Origin: Janibacter sp. Soil728
GTDB lineage: Bacteria; Actinomycetota; Actinomycetes; Actinomycetales; Dermatophilaceae
DNA length: 64,000 bases
NCBI RefSeq assembly: GCF_001428305.1
Contig: NZ_LMRZ01000004.1
Span: 407,399 to 471,398 of the forward strand
Direction of reading: 5' to 3'
In this document: piece after piece, positions 16,256 to 24,993 of the stretch
How the letters are laid out: every line of letters begins with the position of its first letter
Position numbering within the stretch: position 1 is the first letter of the stretch
Program-made: the position numbers and the translations under genes
Notes under the pieces: model-generated
The model's database searches: none
Told to the model about the DNA's origin: nothing
The model's input: only the letters and a program-made list of their open reading frames with translations

Positions 16256-17160
16256 AGCCTTCCGTCTTCGCCGATGCCTGGGAGGGCCTGCGGCGCAACA
16301 AGTCGATCGCCGTCTCGGTGATCCTCGTGACGATGATCTCCCTGTACCTGCTCGGTGTGGGCCTGCTCGCGCAGCGTCAGGTCGACCAGATGAAGGGCTA
16401 CTGGTACGACCGCGTCCAGGTCTCCATCTACATGTGCACCGATGGCGCGCTGCAGCCCAACTGCACCGGTGAGGCTGCCACCCAGGACCAGAAGGACTCC
16501 GTCGCGGCCCAGCTGAAGGACATGGAGCCGCTCGTCAAGGACGTCTACTACGAGTCCGAGAAGGAAGCCTTCGACCGCTTCAAGAAGGACTACAAGAACT
16601 CTCCGCTGGCCAGCAACATCAGCGTCGGTGACATCCCGCCGAGCTACCGGGTGCAGCTGTCCGACCCCGAGCAGTTCGAGACCGTCGCCTCCGCCTTCGA
16701 GGGCGCGCCCGGCGTCGCGAGCGTGCCCAACCTGCGTCAGGTCTTCGCGCCGCTCTTCCGCGCGATCAACATCGTCACCGGCGTGATGATCGGGCTCGCC
16801 GTCCTCACCCTCGTGTCCGCTGTGCTGCTCATGGCCACGACGATCCGCCAAGCCGCCTTCACCCGTCGGCGGGAGATCGCGATCATGAAGCTCGTGGGAG
16901 CGTCCAACCGGACGATCCGCACCCCCTTCATCATCGAGACCATCGCCTCGGGGGTCATCGGGGCGGTGATGGCGGTCGGCCTGCTGTGGGTTACGGCGTG
17001 GGCTCTTTTCGACAAGTACCTGCTGCACACGCAAGGGGCGGGCAGTGGTTACATCTCCACGGCAGACGTGTGGATCATCGCCCCCTTCCTGCTCGTCGGC
17101 GTCGTCGTCCTCGCCATCGGGACCTCGACCGTGACCCTCTGGCGCTACCTGCGCGTCTGA
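16252..17160 (+). CDS. ftsX: Cell division protein FtsX
   Basis: 302 residues, four membrane helices: 18-40, about 168-195, 222-250 and 272-298, with a large extracellular loop (about 42-165) that contains two Cys (CTDGALQPNC), as in actinobacterial FtsX where this loop binds the RipC-type hydrolase. Coupled to ftsE by overlap. The sequence before the second helix (LRQVFAPLFRAINIVTGVMIGLAVL) and TRRREIAIMKLVGASNRTIR are strongly conserved FtsX features. It acts in the cytoplasmic membrane at the division site. Confidence 0.95.
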   Translation: MKPSVFADAWEGLRRNKSIAVSVILVTMISLYLLGVGLLAQRQVDQMKGYWYDRVQVSIYMCTDGALQPNCTGEAATQDQKDSVAAQLKDMEPLVKDVYYESEKEAFDRFKKDYKNSPLASNISVGDIPPSYRVQLSDPEQFETVASAFEGAPGVASVPNLRQVFAPLFRAINIVTGVMIGLAVLTLVSAVLLMATTIRQAAFTRRREIAIMKLVGASNRTIRTPFIIETIASGVIGAVMAVGLLWVTAWALFDKYLLHTQGAGSGYISTADVWIIAPFLLVGVVVLAIGTSTVTLWRYLRV

Positions 17161-17224
17161 CGAGGCACGCCGCGCCGGTCAGGGTCCTGTCGCGATGAAG
17201 GTTTCGTGGCTACCGTGGTCCACG

Positions 17225-18610
17225 ATGCAGCGCACCTCCCCTCCTCAGGCTTCTCGTCGTACCCGTGCACTCACGGGAGCGGCGCTCTCGCTGTGCCTGC
17301 TCGCGGGTGCCGGTCATGCCTTCGCGACGACGCCTGACCCGCAGACGCAGAAGGGTCAGGTCGACCAGGACCTCAAGGACGCCCGGGGAGACCTGCACGA
17401 CACCTCCAAGGAGCTGGTCGCGGCCTACGACAAGCTCGCCTCCACCCGAAAGAAGCTCCCGGGCGCCCGCAGTGCTGCTGCGGCGGCAGAGCGGGCAGAG
17501 ACCACGGCGAAGGGGGAGTACGACGATGCCGTCGCCGCCTACGACCTGGCCAAGGCCAACGAGGACAAGGCCGAGAAGCAGCTGAAGACGACCAGCTCGA
17601 AGATCACGTCCTCGCGTCGAGCTGTCGCCGGTTTCGCGGGGCAGCTCTACCAGCAGCAGGGGATGGGCACCTTGGCCGTGGCCGTGGGGACCGAGACCCC
17701 CGCTGCCTTCATCGACAAGATGATCATGGCGGAGTCGGCCGGTGACACGCAGACGTCAGCTCTTGAGGAGCTGAGCACCTCTCGGGCCAACCTCGTCTCC
17801 ACCGGGGACCGGCTCAAGGCACTGCGCAACAAGACCAGCGCGGCCAAGACCACCAAGCAGACCAAGCTCACGGCAGCGACGGATGCCAGCACCAAGGCAG
17901 ACGCGAAGAAGGCCGATCTGGAGACGCTCGAGAGCGACCAGAAGCGCCAGTCGGCCAAGCTGAGCCGAGAGAAGAAGAAGGACAAGAAGCGGGTCGACAG
18001 CCTGCAAGCCCAGTCCGACAAGCTGACCAAGGTCCTTCAGGAGCGCGCCCGCAAGGCCCGCGTCCGCGAGGCAGCCATCAAGAAGGCCCGAGAGGCGCAG
18101 GAGAAGCGGGAAGCGGACGCTCGCGCTCGCGCTGCCCGCTCGACCCCGTCGCGGAATGCCCCGACAGCCAGCGTGCGTTCCGACCCCAACCCGCCGGCGC
18201 CCAGGAGCAGCGGCGTCCTGCAGGCCCCGAGCACTGCGCCGGTCAGCTCGGAGTTCGGGTTGCGGTTCCATCCGATCCACCACACTTGGCGGCTGCACGC
18301 CGGGCGCGACTACGCCGGCAGCTGCGGCAGCCCGGTCTACGCCGCCACCGGTGGCACGATCATCTCGGCTCTGCCGCCAGGATCCACCGGTGGCTACGGC
18401 AACCAGATCGTCATCGACCACGGCGTCAAGCGCGGAAGCTCGCTGGCCACGACCTACAACCACCTGCAGTCCTTCGCGGTGCGCAGCGGTCATGTCTCGC
18501 GCGGTCAGGTCATCGGTTACGTGGGCACCACAGGCAGCTCCACCGGTTGTCACCTGCACTTCGAGACCCGACAGAACGGCACCCCGGTCGACCCGCGAGG
18601 CTGGCTCTGA
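17225..18610 (+). CDS. Secreted coiled-coil M23 peptidoglycan hydrolase, probable FtsEX partner
   Basis: 461 residues from the ATG at 17225; a second ATG 30 nt upstream is possible. Signal peptide of about 34 residues ends HAFA. A long Lys/Ala/Glu-rich coiled coil spans about 40-295, then a Pro/Ser linker, then an M23 (LytM) domain. Zinc ligands are all present: H358 and D362 (HAGRD) and H443/H445 (HLHFE), so it should be an active endopeptidase. The coiled-coil plus M23 layout matches EnvC/PcsB/RipC-class proteins controlled by FtsEX, and the gene directly follows ftsX. Confidence 0.88.
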   Translation: MQRTSPPQASRRTRALTGAALSLCLLAGAGHAFATTPDPQTQKGQVDQDLKDARGDLHDTSKELVAAYDKLASTRKKLPGARSAAAAAERAETTAKGEYDDAVAAYDLAKANEDKAEKQLKTTSSKITSSRRAVAGFAGQLYQQQGMGTLAVAVGTETPAAFIDKMIMAESAGDTQTSALEELSTSRANLVSTGDRLKALRNKTSAAKTTKQTKLTAATDASTKADAKKADLETLESDQKRQSAKLSREKKKDKKRVDSLQAQSDKLTKVLQERARKARVREAAIKKAREAQEKREADARARAARSTPSRNAPTASVRSDPNPPAPRSSGVLQAPSTAPVSSEFGLRFHPIHHTWRLHAGRDYAGSCGSPVYAATGGTIISALPPGSTGGYGNQIVIDHGVKRGSSLATTYNHLQSFAVRSGHVSRGQVIGYVGTTGSSTGCHLHFETRQNGTPVDPRGWL

Positions 18611-18701
18611 GCCGTCGCCTGCGACAAACCGGCGGGACCTTGGCCGGGGTCACGGGGTACCGTGGCCCGTCAGCACGTCGGACCCGCGAAGGGGGAGCAC
18701 C

Positions 18702-19178
18702 ATGGCCAAGAAGACCACCCAGGGCGAGCTCGTCGTCGCGCGCAACCGCAAGGCCCGCCACGACTACCTCATCGAGGACACCTACGAGGCCGGACTGGCG
18801 CTCATGGGGACCGAGGTCAAGGCCCTGCGCATGGGTCGAGCCAGCCTGACCGACGGCTTCGCGATCTTCTACGGAGACGAGCTCTACCTCGAGGGAGTCC
18901 ACATCCCCGAGTACGTGCAGGGCACGTGGACCAACCACACGCCGCGTCGCCGCCGCAAGCTGTTGCTCCACCGCTCGGAGCTCGACAAGATGGCGGTCAA
19001 GGTCCAGGGGAGTGGCCGCACGATCGTGCCGCTCTCGCTGTACTTCAAGAACGGCCGCGCCAAGGTGGAGATCGCTGTGGCGACCGGTAAGCGCGAGTAC
19101 GACAAGCGGCACGCTCTGCGTGAGCGTCAGGACCGTCGGGAGACTGACCGGGCCATCTTCGGTCGCGGGCGCGAGTAG
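18702..19178 (+). CDS. smpB: SsrA-binding protein SmpB
   Basis: 158 residues. SmpB binds tmRNA and delivers it to stalled ribosomes. Family landmarks are present: [28 protein letters not shown] near the N-terminus and a C-terminal basic tail ending [19 protein letters not shown]. The ATG at 18702 has GGGGGAG 7 nt upstream; this ribosome site overlaps a copy of the CGAAGGGGG word. The tmRNA gene follows 80 nt downstream, so both trans-translation components sit together, behind the ftsEX-hydrolase group. Confidence 0.97.
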   Translation: MAKKTTQGELVVARNRKARHDYLIEDTYEAGLALMGTEVKALRMGRASLTDGFAIFYGDELYLEGVHIPEYVQGTWTNHTPRRRRKLLLHRSELDKMAVKVQGSGRTIVPLSLYFKNGRAKVEIAVATGKREYDKRHALRERQDRRETDRAIFGRGRE

Positions 19179-19192
19179 TCCCGGGAATGCGT

Positions 19193-19221
19193 TTGTCCCT
19201 TCGCGCTGTTGAGGGGATACT
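19193..19221 (+). promoter_or_regulatory. Predicted promoter of ssrA
   Basis: TTGTCC (-35) at 19193-19198, a 17-bp spacer and GATACT (-10) at 19216-19221 form a good housekeeping-sigma promoter. It lies in the gap after smpB and 37 nt before the mature tmRNA 5' end, leaving room for a leader that RNase P would remove. It would let tmRNA be made independently of smpB. Confidence 0.65.
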
Positions 19222-19258
19222 GAGAGCACAACTGAACAGCGTGACGTGTCCATCCCAT

Positions 19259-19624
19259 GGGGGTGATCGGTTTCGACATTGGCCGGTCCTTCAGGGGAAG
19301 CGGGTCGAGGATGCACGGTTATCTCGTTAACGCTCCGTGCAAACTAATAGGTGCCGATTCCAATCGCACCGACTTCGCCCTCGCCGCCTGAGCGAGCCTG
19401 AAGTCCGTTGGCCTAGGTTTGATCTCGACCTAGATCCCAGCGTCAGCTAGAGATCTTGCTGCGTCGTCATGTCGGGGGACGGCGCGGGACTCTTACTCGA
19501 CTGGGCCTGTCGGGGGACGTGTGCGCGCGAGCCCCGGGGCCGAGAAAATCCATAGCGCACTGCACCCGGAGAAGTCCTGTTCGTCTGTCAGTGGACGCGG
19601 GTTCGATTCCCGCCACCTCCACCA
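19259..19624 (+). ncRNA. ssrA: tmRNA
   Basis: 366-nt transfer-messenger RNA. The 5' end GGGGGTG pairs over seven positions (one G-U) with CACCTCC just before the 3' ACCA, giving the acceptor stem. The T-arm GCGGGTTCGATTCCCGC precedes it and CCA is encoded. The tag frame begins at GCC 19353 and stops at TGA 19389-19391, giving the degradation tag ADSNRTDFALAA, close to the mycobacterial tag and ending in the ALAA recognised by ClpXP. The tRNA-like 5' segment GGTTTCGAC is the family's standard landmark. SmpB is encoded directly upstream. Confidence 0.97.
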
Positions 19625-19691
19625 TCTTGGGCACGTCACGCGCAGTCCCGTGCTTCGCATGCTCAGCACGGGACGTGATCTACATGCAGCA

Positions 19692-19730
19692 CGACGAAGG
19701 GCGGGACCGTTGCGGTCCCGCCCTTCGTCG
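19692..19730. terminator. Bidirectional hairpin terminator between ssrA and the CsbD gene
   Basis: Perfect 18-bp arms (CGACGAAGGGCGGGACCG and its complement) around a 3-nt loop TTG. It lies between ssrA (plus strand) and the convergent csbD-like gene (minus strand), so it can stop transcription from both sides. There is no T tract, as is common in actinobacteria. The outer ends of the arms are the ACGAAGGG word found throughout the window. Confidence 0.85.
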
Positions 19731-19751
19731 CTGTGCGTGTGAATCAGAGGA

Positions 19752-19922
19752 TCACTTGAAGGCGTCCTTGACGTTTTCGCCGGCCGCCTTCAGGTTGCCC
19801 TTGGTCTCCTGGCCCTTGCCCTCAGCCTGGAGCTCCTCGTTGTCGGTCGCCTCGCCAGCGGCGCCCTTGGCCTTGCCGGCCATCTGGTCCTTCGCGTTCT
19901 CGATCTTGTCGCCGATACCCAT
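19752..19922 (-). CDS. CsbD family stress-response protein
   Basis: 56-residue hydrophilic protein, rich in Lys, Ala, Gly and Glu, starting MGIGDKIENAKDQMAGKAKG: the CsbD pattern of short amphipathic helices. CsbD proteins are induced by general stress in other bacteria; their biochemical role is unknown. AGGAGG lies 6 nt upstream of the ATG. It is transcribed toward ssrA and shares the hairpin at 19692-19730. The thioredoxin gene lies 88 nt upstream on the same strand. Confidence 0.9.
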   Translation of the reverse strand: MGIGDKIENAKDQMAGKAKGAAGEATDNEELQAEGKGQETKGNLKAAGENVKDAFK

Positions 19923-20010
19923 GGAGTCCTCCTGTTGGTGGGTGGTCCTCCACGCAACCACAGGTCGAACCCGGGCGCCACCCCTCGACGTGATGACGGG
20001 CGAAGGGGGA

Positions 20011-20382
20011 TCAGCCAGCGGACTCGCTGGCGGCCACCTGCGCCTTGACCTCATCCATGTCGACGGCCTCGACCGCGTCCAGCAGCTGCTCGAACTGCGC
20101 CTTGGGCAGGGCGCCAGCGCTCTGGTGCAGGAGGATGCCGTCCCGGAAGGCCATGAGGGTGGGCACGGACGAGACATTGGCCAGCGAGGCCAGGTCAGGG
20201 TTGTCGTCGATGTCGACCTTGGCGAAGGTGACGTCTTCTCGGCTGTCCGCGGCGGCCTCGAAGACCGGGGCGAACTGGCGGCACGGTCCGCACCAGCTGG
20301 CCCAGAAGTCCACGATGACCGTTCCCTCGCCGGTGACGGCGGAGCGGAAGCTGTCTAGATCGAGGTCGGTGATCTTGCTCAT
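20011..20382 (-). CDS. trxA: Thioredoxin
   Basis: 123 residues starting MSKITDLDLDSF; a GTG/ATG further upstream would add a non-homologous extension. The active-site WCGPC has its cysteines at 31 and 34, in the context VIVDFWASWCGPCRQFAPVF, and the cis-Pro loop VSSVPTLMAF is intact. It reduces protein disulfides in the cytoplasm. No reductase gene is nearby. The C-terminal 15 residues are Ala/Glu-rich and slightly longer than in typical TrxA. Ribosome site before the ATG is weak. Confidence 0.92.
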   Translation of the reverse strand: MSKITDLDLDSFRSAVTGEGTVIVDFWASWCGPCRQFAPVFEAAADSREDVTFAKVDIDDNPDLASLANVSSVPTLMAFRDGILLHQSAGALPKAQFEQLLDAVEAVDMDEVKAQVAASESAG

Positions 20383-20443
20383 GAACTCAACTGTAGGCCG
20401 AGACACGCACGAAAGCCCAAGGGCGGTGTGTTGTGCTGGCTCG

Positions 20444-20815
20444 GTGCCCGCCCTGACGACCCGCAGTTTGATGGTTCCCGCAGCGTTGACGGTGGCTGTC
20501 GTCGTGCAGCTGGTCGTCCTCTACGCGCCCGATGCTCCCGGTCCGCCATCGCCGATTCCCCACAGCGACAAGGTGATTCACGCGCTCGTCTTCGCCCTCC
20601 CGGTGCTCGTCGCCGGTCTGGGTGGGCGTGTGTGGTGGCCTGCCGCGGCGGTCCTGTGCGCGGTGCATGCGCCTGTGAGCGAGGTCATCCAGCACGTGGC
20701 GCTTCCGCACCGATCGGGGGACTCGTGGGACGTCCTGGCCGATCTGGTCGGTGTCGGGCTGTCGTCAATAGGGGTACTATTAGTGGTTCGGCGACTCCGG
20801 CGTCGCCGAACTTAG
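20444..20815 (+). CDS. VanZ-like membrane protein
   Basis: About 123 residues with three or four hydrophobic segments and the VanZ-type pattern: SDKVIHALVFALPVLVAGL, then PVSEVIQHVALPHRSGDSWDVLADLVGVG, a conserved motif of Glu, His, Arg and Asp in an amphipathic loop followed by a helix. VanZ-family proteins are linked to teicoplanin tolerance in one case, but most have unknown roles. The start is uncertain: in-frame GTG at 20426 and ATG at 20471 are alternatives. A hairpin overlaps the last codons (20786-20811). Confidence 0.65.
   Translation: MPALTTRSLMVPAALTVAVVVQLVVLYAPDAPGPPSPIPHSDKVIHALVFALPVLVAGLGGRVWWPAAAVLCAVHAPVSEVIQHVALPHRSGDSWDVLADLVGVGLSSIGVLLVVRRLRRRRT
20786..20811. terminator. 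Hairpin at the end of the VanZ-like gene
   Basis: GTTCGGCGAC (20786-20795) and GTCGCCGAAC (20802-20811) are perfect 10-bp arms with a 6-nt loop. It covers the last codons of the VanZ-like gene and is followed by TTAG (the stop). It could end that transcript, or form a leader structure for the helicase mRNA if transcription starts just upstream near TACTAT (20775-20780). Confidence 0.5.
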
Positions 20816-20902
20816 AAACTCGCACGTCGCTTCCGACCTGAGATGTCGCCCGCGCCCTTGTGTGCGGGTTTACCCATTTCAGAGACGAACGAAGGATCAC
20901 CT

Positions 20903-23212
20903 GTGCCTGCGAAGAAGAAGCCCCGTTGGACGACCGCCCAGAAGAACACGGCGAAGTCCACGCCCAAGGGCCCCAAGAAGGCCCACCACCGGGGCCAGGC
21001 GCCCACTGACGCACCCCCGCGCTCCAAGGACCGCTGGCGCGACCGCGAGGACGCGACCGGTGGCGAGCGGCCCAAGCGCGTGCGTCGTGACGGCACAGAG
21101 GACCGCGGTCAGCGGACCTGGGAGCGGCGCGAGGACCGCGGCGGTTACCAGGGGCAGCGTCCCGACAGCCGTGGCGATGACCGCCGTGGTGGGTACCAGG
21201 GGCAGCGTCCCGACAGCCGTGGCGATGACCGTCGCGGTGGGTACCAGGGGCAGCGTCCCGACAGCCGTGGCGATGACCGTCGCGGTGGGTACCAGGGGCA
21301 GCGTCCCGACAGCCGTGGCGATGAGCGTCGTGGTGGGTACCAGCGCCGCGATGACCGGAGCGATGACCGTGGTGGGTACCAGGGGCAGCGTCCCGACAGC
21401 CGTGGCGATGACCGTCGTGGCGGTTACCAGGGGCAGCGTCCCGACAGCCGTGGCGATGACCGTCGCGGTGGGTACCAGCGCCGCGATGACCGGAGCGATG
21501 ACCGCGGCGGTTACCAGGGGCAGCGTCCCGACAGCCGTGGCGATGACCGTCGCGGCGGGTACCAGCGCCGCGATGACCGGAGCGACGAGCGGGGCGCCTA
21601 CCAGCGCCGTGACGAGCGTCGGGGCGGGGTCGAGCGCCGCTCGGGCTCGGACGACCGCCGTCGGGGCCCGGCCCCTCGTTTTGACCGGGAGCAGACCGGT
21701 GGTCGGCCGGCCCGTTGGCAGCGCGACGGTGACGACGCCCGCAGGGGTTCGGCGCCGCGCTTCGAGCGCGAGCAGAACCGCCGCGGTTTCGCCCCTCGTC
21801 ACGACCAGACCGAGGACCCTGAGGCGCTGCGTCAGGAGGCCGACACCTGGACCTCCTCCGCCCGCACCTCCGCGAGCGGCCCGGTAGAGGTCGGGCAGGA
21901 CAACGGCTTCGCCGCACTCGGTGTGCCGGAGGTGCTCGTCGAGCGACTGGCCCGCGACGGCATCACCGCCCCCTTCGCCATCCAGGAAGCAGCCCTGCCC
22001 GACGCGCTCGCCGGAAAGGACGTGCTCGGTCGCGGCCAGACCGGCTCCGGCAAGACGCTGGCCTTCGGCCTGCCGATGCTGGCCCGCCTCTCCGGTGGTC
22101 GTGCCCGCAGCCGCAAGCCGCGTGCGCTCATCCTGGTCCCGACTCGTGAGCTGGCGATGCAGGTGAGCGACTCCCTGGAGCCGCTCGTCCACGTCTGCGG
22201 CCTGCGGATCAAGCTCGTCGCAGGTGGGCTGTCCTACACCGGCCAGACCGCCGCGCTCGACAAGGGCGTCGACGTCCTCGTCGCGACCCCGGGTCGCCTC
22301 GTCGACCTGCTCGATCGCGGCGCGCTCACCCTCGACGAGGTCGAGGTGGCCGTCCTCGACGAGGCCGACCACATGGCCGACATGGGCTTCCTGCCCTCCG
22401 TCACCCGGATCCTCGATGACTGCGCCCCCGGCGGGCAGCGACTGCTCTTCTCTGCGACGCTCGACCGTGGTGTGTCTGACCTCGTCGATCGCTACCTGAC
22501 CGACCCGGTCACGCACAACACCAACGACGTCGGCGCCAGCGTCACGACGATGGACCACCACCTGCTCCTCATCGAGCCGCAGCTGAAGAAGCAGATGACC
22601 GCCAAGATCGCGGCCCGCCCCGGCCGCACGGTGATCTTCGCGCGGACCAAGCTCGGCTGTGAGCGCATCGCTGGCCAGCTGCGTGAGGAGGGCATCGCCG
22701 CGGCGCCGCTGCACGGTGGTCTGACCCAGTCCTCGCGCAACAAGACGATCGGTGCCTTCCGCACCGGGACCCTCCCGGTGCTCGTCGCGACCGACGTCGC
22801 TGCGCGTGGCATCCACGTCGACAACGTCACGCTCGTCATGCAGGTCGACCCGCCGGCCGACCACAAGGACTACCTCCACCGCGCCGGCCGCACCGCTCGC
22901 GCGGGGGAGAAGGGGAGCGTCGTCACCCTCGTCCTGCCGCACCAGCGCAAGGACGTCACCCGCATGGCCGCCCAGGCCGGACTCGAGGCGCGGCCGATCC
23001 AGACCGCTCTGGACGCCGAGGTCCTCACGGACATCGGGGCCACCGAGCCCACCGGCCAGCCGATCTCGGATGCGGACTTCCGCAAGCTCGTCGACCCTCG
23101 GCCGGCTCGTCGCCACTCGGGCACCGGCGGCCCTCGCGGCGCCCGTGACCACCGCGGCGGCAACCGTGGCGGCGGTCGGCAGGGTGGCTACCGAGGTCGC
23201 TCCCGCGACTAA
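20903..23212 (+). CDS. DEAD-box RNA helicase with repetitive RGG-type N-terminus
   Basis: 769 residues. Residues 1-80 are basic; 80-240 consist of 16-residue repeats GGYQGQRPDSRGDDRR broken by 13-residue GGYQRRDDRSDDR units; a basic linker leads to the helicase core at about 330-690. Core motifs: Q motif (PFAIQEAALP), Walker A GRGQTGSGKT, PTRELAMQV, DEAD (VLDEADHMADMGF), SAT, and HRAGRTARAG. The C-terminus is again Gly/Arg-rich (GGNRGGGRQGGYRGR). It should unwind RNA in the cytoplasm, probably in ribosome assembly or cold adaptation; the flanking RG-rich tails suggest RNA binding or condensate formation. Start GTG with GAAGGA upstream; a 37-codon longer start is less likely. Confidence 0.92.
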   Translation: MPAKKKPRWTTAQKNTAKSTPKGPKKAHHRGQAPTDAPPRSKDRWRDREDATGGERPKRVRRDGTEDRGQRTWERREDRGGYQGQRPDSRGDDRRGGYQGQRPDSRGDDRRGGYQGQRPDSRGDDRRGGYQGQRPDSRGDERRGGYQRRDDRSDDRGGYQGQRPDSRGDDRRGGYQGQRPDSRGDDRRGGYQRRDDRSDDRGGYQGQRPDSRGDDRRGGYQRRDDRSDERGAYQRRDERRGGVERRSGSDDRRRGPAPRFDREQTGGRPARWQRDGDDARRGSAPRFEREQNRRGFAPRHDQTEDPEALRQEADTWTSSARTSASGPVEVGQDNGFAALGVPEVLVERLARDGITAPFAIQEAALPDALAGKDVLGRGQTGSGKTLAFGLPMLARLSGGRARSRKPRALILVPTRELAMQVSDSLEPLVHVCGLRIKLVAGGLSYTGQTAALDKGVDVLVATPGRLVDLLDRGALTLDEVEVAVLDEADHMADMGFLPSVTRILDDCAPGGQRLLFSATLDRGVSDLVDRYLTDPVTHNTNDVGASVTTMDHHLLLIEPQLKKQMTAKIAARPGRTVIFARTKLGCERIAGQLREEGIAAAPLHGGLTQSSRNKTIGAFRTGTLPVLVATDVAARGIHVDNVTLVMQVDPPADHKDYLHRAGRTARAGEKGSVVTLVLPHQRKDVTRMAAQAGLEARPIQTALDAEVLTDIGATEPTGQPISDADFRKLVDPRPARRHSGTGGPRGARDHRGGNRGGGRQGGYRGRSRD
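21140..21620 (+). repeat. In-frame 48-bp/39-bp tandem repeat region inside the DEAD-box helicase gene
   Basis: Seven copies of a 48-bp unit (encoding a 16-residue repeat) occur as blocks of four, two and one, each block followed by a 39-bp unit encoding GGYQRRDDRSD(D/E)R. The copies are nearly identical at DNA level, with only synonymous GGT/GGC and CGT/CGC changes and one Asp-to-Glu, so the array is recent or kept uniform by recombination. Copy number is likely to vary between strains without breaking the frame. Confidence 0.93.
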
Positions 23213-23221
23213 GGTCTGAGC

Positions 23222-23779
23222 ATGGACACCTCGCTCGCCGGTCAACTCCTCGTGGCGACACCAGACCTCACGGACGACCTCTTCGCCCGCAGTGTGGTCC
23301 TGGTGCTGCAGCACGACGAGACGACCGCCGAGGGGGTCATCCTCAACAAGCCCCTCGAGACGTCCGTCGACGAGGTGCTGCCCGGCTGGCAAGCGGGGTC
23401 GAGCCTGCCGCAGCGTGTCTTCCAGGGCGGCCCGGTGCAGATCGACTCCGCGATCGGGCTCGCGGGCCTGCCCGGAGACGCCGACGAGCCGCCGGGGGTC
23501 AAGAGACTCTTCGGTGCCATCTCGCTGGTCGATCTGGACTCACCGCAGGAGATCATCTGGCCGCAGGTGAGCTCCCTGCGGATCTTTGCCGGCTATGCCG
23601 GGTGGAGCGCTGAGCAGCTCGCCGACGAGCGGGCCAACGGTGGTTGGTATGTCGTCGACAGCGAGGTGGGCGACATCTTCGACGAGGACCCGGCCACGCT
23701 GTGGCGTCGCGTCCTGCGCCGTCAGAGCGGGTCCTTGGGCTGGGTCTCGACCTATCCGGTGGACCCTGACCTCAACTGA
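23222..23779 (+). CDS. YqgE/AlgH family protein (UPF0301)
   Basis: 185 residues with the family features: LAGQLLVATPDLTDDLFARSVVLVLQHD at the start, GVILNKPLE, QGGPVQIDSAIGL and RIFAGYAGWSAEQLADE. The structure of this family is known but its function is not settled; AlgH in Pseudomonas influences alginate expression. It begins 10 nt after the helicase gene and is probably co-transcribed. The length is normal. Confidence 0.9.
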   Translation: MDTSLAGQLLVATPDLTDDLFARSVVLVLQHDETTAEGVILNKPLETSVDEVLPGWQAGSSLPQRVFQGGPVQIDSAIGLAGLPGDADEPPGVKRLFGAISLVDLDSPQEIIWPQVSSLRIFAGYAGWSAEQLADERANGGWYVVDSEVGDIFDEDPATLWRRVLRRQSGSLGWVSTYPVDPDLN

Positions 23780-23785
23780 CCCGGG

Positions 23786-24121
23786 ATGTCTACGATGGTG
23801 ACCATGAGCACGCCTGCCGACCCGACCCAGCCCGGTTCCCCCGTCACGGAGCCCGGTGGCCCCTCGACGTCGACGGCGGTGCTCGAGCGCACCGAACCGA
23901 CGCCTCACCTGGTCGAGCCCGGGGACCACGAGCGGTTCAGCCACTATGTCCGCAAGGAAAAGATCCTCGAGAGCGCGCTGTCCGGCGAGCCGGTCAAGGC
24001 GCTGTGCGGCAAGACCTGGATCCCGGGGCGCGATCCGGAGAAGTTCCCCGTGTGCCCGATCTGCAAGGAGATCTACGACGGGCTGCGGGCCCCGCAGGAC
24101 GGCGACGGGGACGAGGGCTGA
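23786..24121 (+). CDS. DUF3039 domain protein
   Basis: 111 residues (starts at 23795 and 23804 are also in frame). An unstructured N-terminus of about 45 residues is followed by HYVRKEKILESALSGEPVKALCGKTWIPGRDPEKFPVCPICKEIYDGL, the DUF3039 core, where one Cys and a CPIC pair suggest a small zinc-binding fold. The family is conserved in actinobacteria without a known role. It follows yqgE by 6 nt and precedes the thioesterase gene by 7 nt. Confidence 0.85.
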   Translation: MSTMVTMSTPADPTQPGSPVTEPGGPSTSTAVLERTEPTPHLVEPGDHERFSHYVRKEKILESALSGEPVKALCGKTWIPGRDPEKFPVCPICKEIYDGLRAPQDGDGDEG

Positions 24122-24128
24122 CGCTCGG

Positions 24129-24923
24129 ATGACGTCCTTCTACCGTCAGCTCGACGAGCGCACCTTCGACTCCCTTCCCTCGACTGCCGGTCCGTGGAGC
24201 CCTCACGCTCAGCACGCCGGCCCACCGGCCGCTCTGCTGGCCCGCGCGATGGAGCGGCACGAACCGGCTCCCGGCGCTCGTCTGGCCGATGTGCGGCTCG
24301 ACATCCTGGGGCCCATCCCCGTGGCTCCGCTCACGATCGAGACCGAGGTACTGCGAGGCGGTCGCTCGATGCAGCTCCTGCAGGCCACGGCCAGCGTCGA
24401 CGGCCGTCGCGCGGCCATCGCTCGGGCATGGCGGATCATGCGGGCACCGGAGGACTTCCCACAGCTGGTCGGACGTCGTCCGGAGACGGTGGAGCCGGTG
24501 CCCGAGGCGAGCGGTACTGGCCACCTGCGGATGCCCGGAGCGCACGAGGACGGGTACCTCAAGGCCATCGAGTGGCGAGTCGTGTCCGGGGGCGTGGGCA
24601 CCGGTGGTGTCACGTTGGCGTGGGGCCGGCAGCTCGTGCCCCTCGTCGAGGGCGAGGAGCCGACCGGCTGGCAGCGCGCCCTCGTGCTGGCTGACTCCGG
24701 GGGCGGCATCACCCTGACGCTCGACCCGCGGCGACACACCTACATCAACTGCGACCTGCACGTGGCCCTCGACCGCGACCCCGAGGGGGAGTGGATCCGG
24801 ATGGACTCGCAGGCGCTGGCCAGCCCGGGCCATGGCGGCACCGTGCGCACGACGCTCGCCGATGTCCGCGGCGAGCTGGGCACCGGCCTGCAGACCATGG
24901 TGGCCATGGACGCGCAGTCCTGA
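24129..24923 (+). CDS. Acyl-CoA thioesterase-like double-hotdog protein
   Basis: 264 residues. Two hotdog halves are suggested: an N-terminal half with GPWSPHAQHAGPPAALLARAME and LDILGPIPVAPLTIETEVLRGGRSMQLLQATASVDGRRAAIARAW, and a C-terminal half with DSGGGITLTLDPRRHTYINCDLHVALDRDPEGEWIRMDSQALASPGHGG. This is the pattern of TesB-like thioesterases from actinobacteria that act on acyl-CoA. The substrate is unknown. Its ATG lies 7 nt after the DUF3039 stop. Confidence 0.8.
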   Translation: MTSFYRQLDERTFDSLPSTAGPWSPHAQHAGPPAALLARAMERHEPAPGARLADVRLDILGPIPVAPLTIETEVLRGGRSMQLLQATASVDGRRAAIARAWRIMRAPEDFPQLVGRRPETVEPVPEASGTGHLRMPGAHEDGYLKAIEWRVVSGGVGTGGVTLAWGRQLVPLVEGEEPTGWQRALVLADSGGGITLTLDPRRHTYINCDLHVALDRDPEGEWIRMDSQALASPGHGGTVRTTLADVRGELGTGLQTMVAMDAQS

Positions 24924-24993
24924 TCGGGGAGATCAGCGGCCGAACGGGTCGTCATTCGGTCCTGTCACCGTGGCGATCTACAGTGTCCCTGCG

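Noticed and set aside
21140-21620. Possible CRISPR or intergenic repeat
   Set aside because: The repeat is in frame and encodes part of the helicase; units are contiguous.
20897-23392. Long minus-strand open frame (831 codons) opposite the DEAD-box helicase
   Set aside because: It is the mirror of the helicase gene in GC-rich DNA; its protein is Val/Gly/Leu-rich with no motif, while the plus strand has all helicase motifs.
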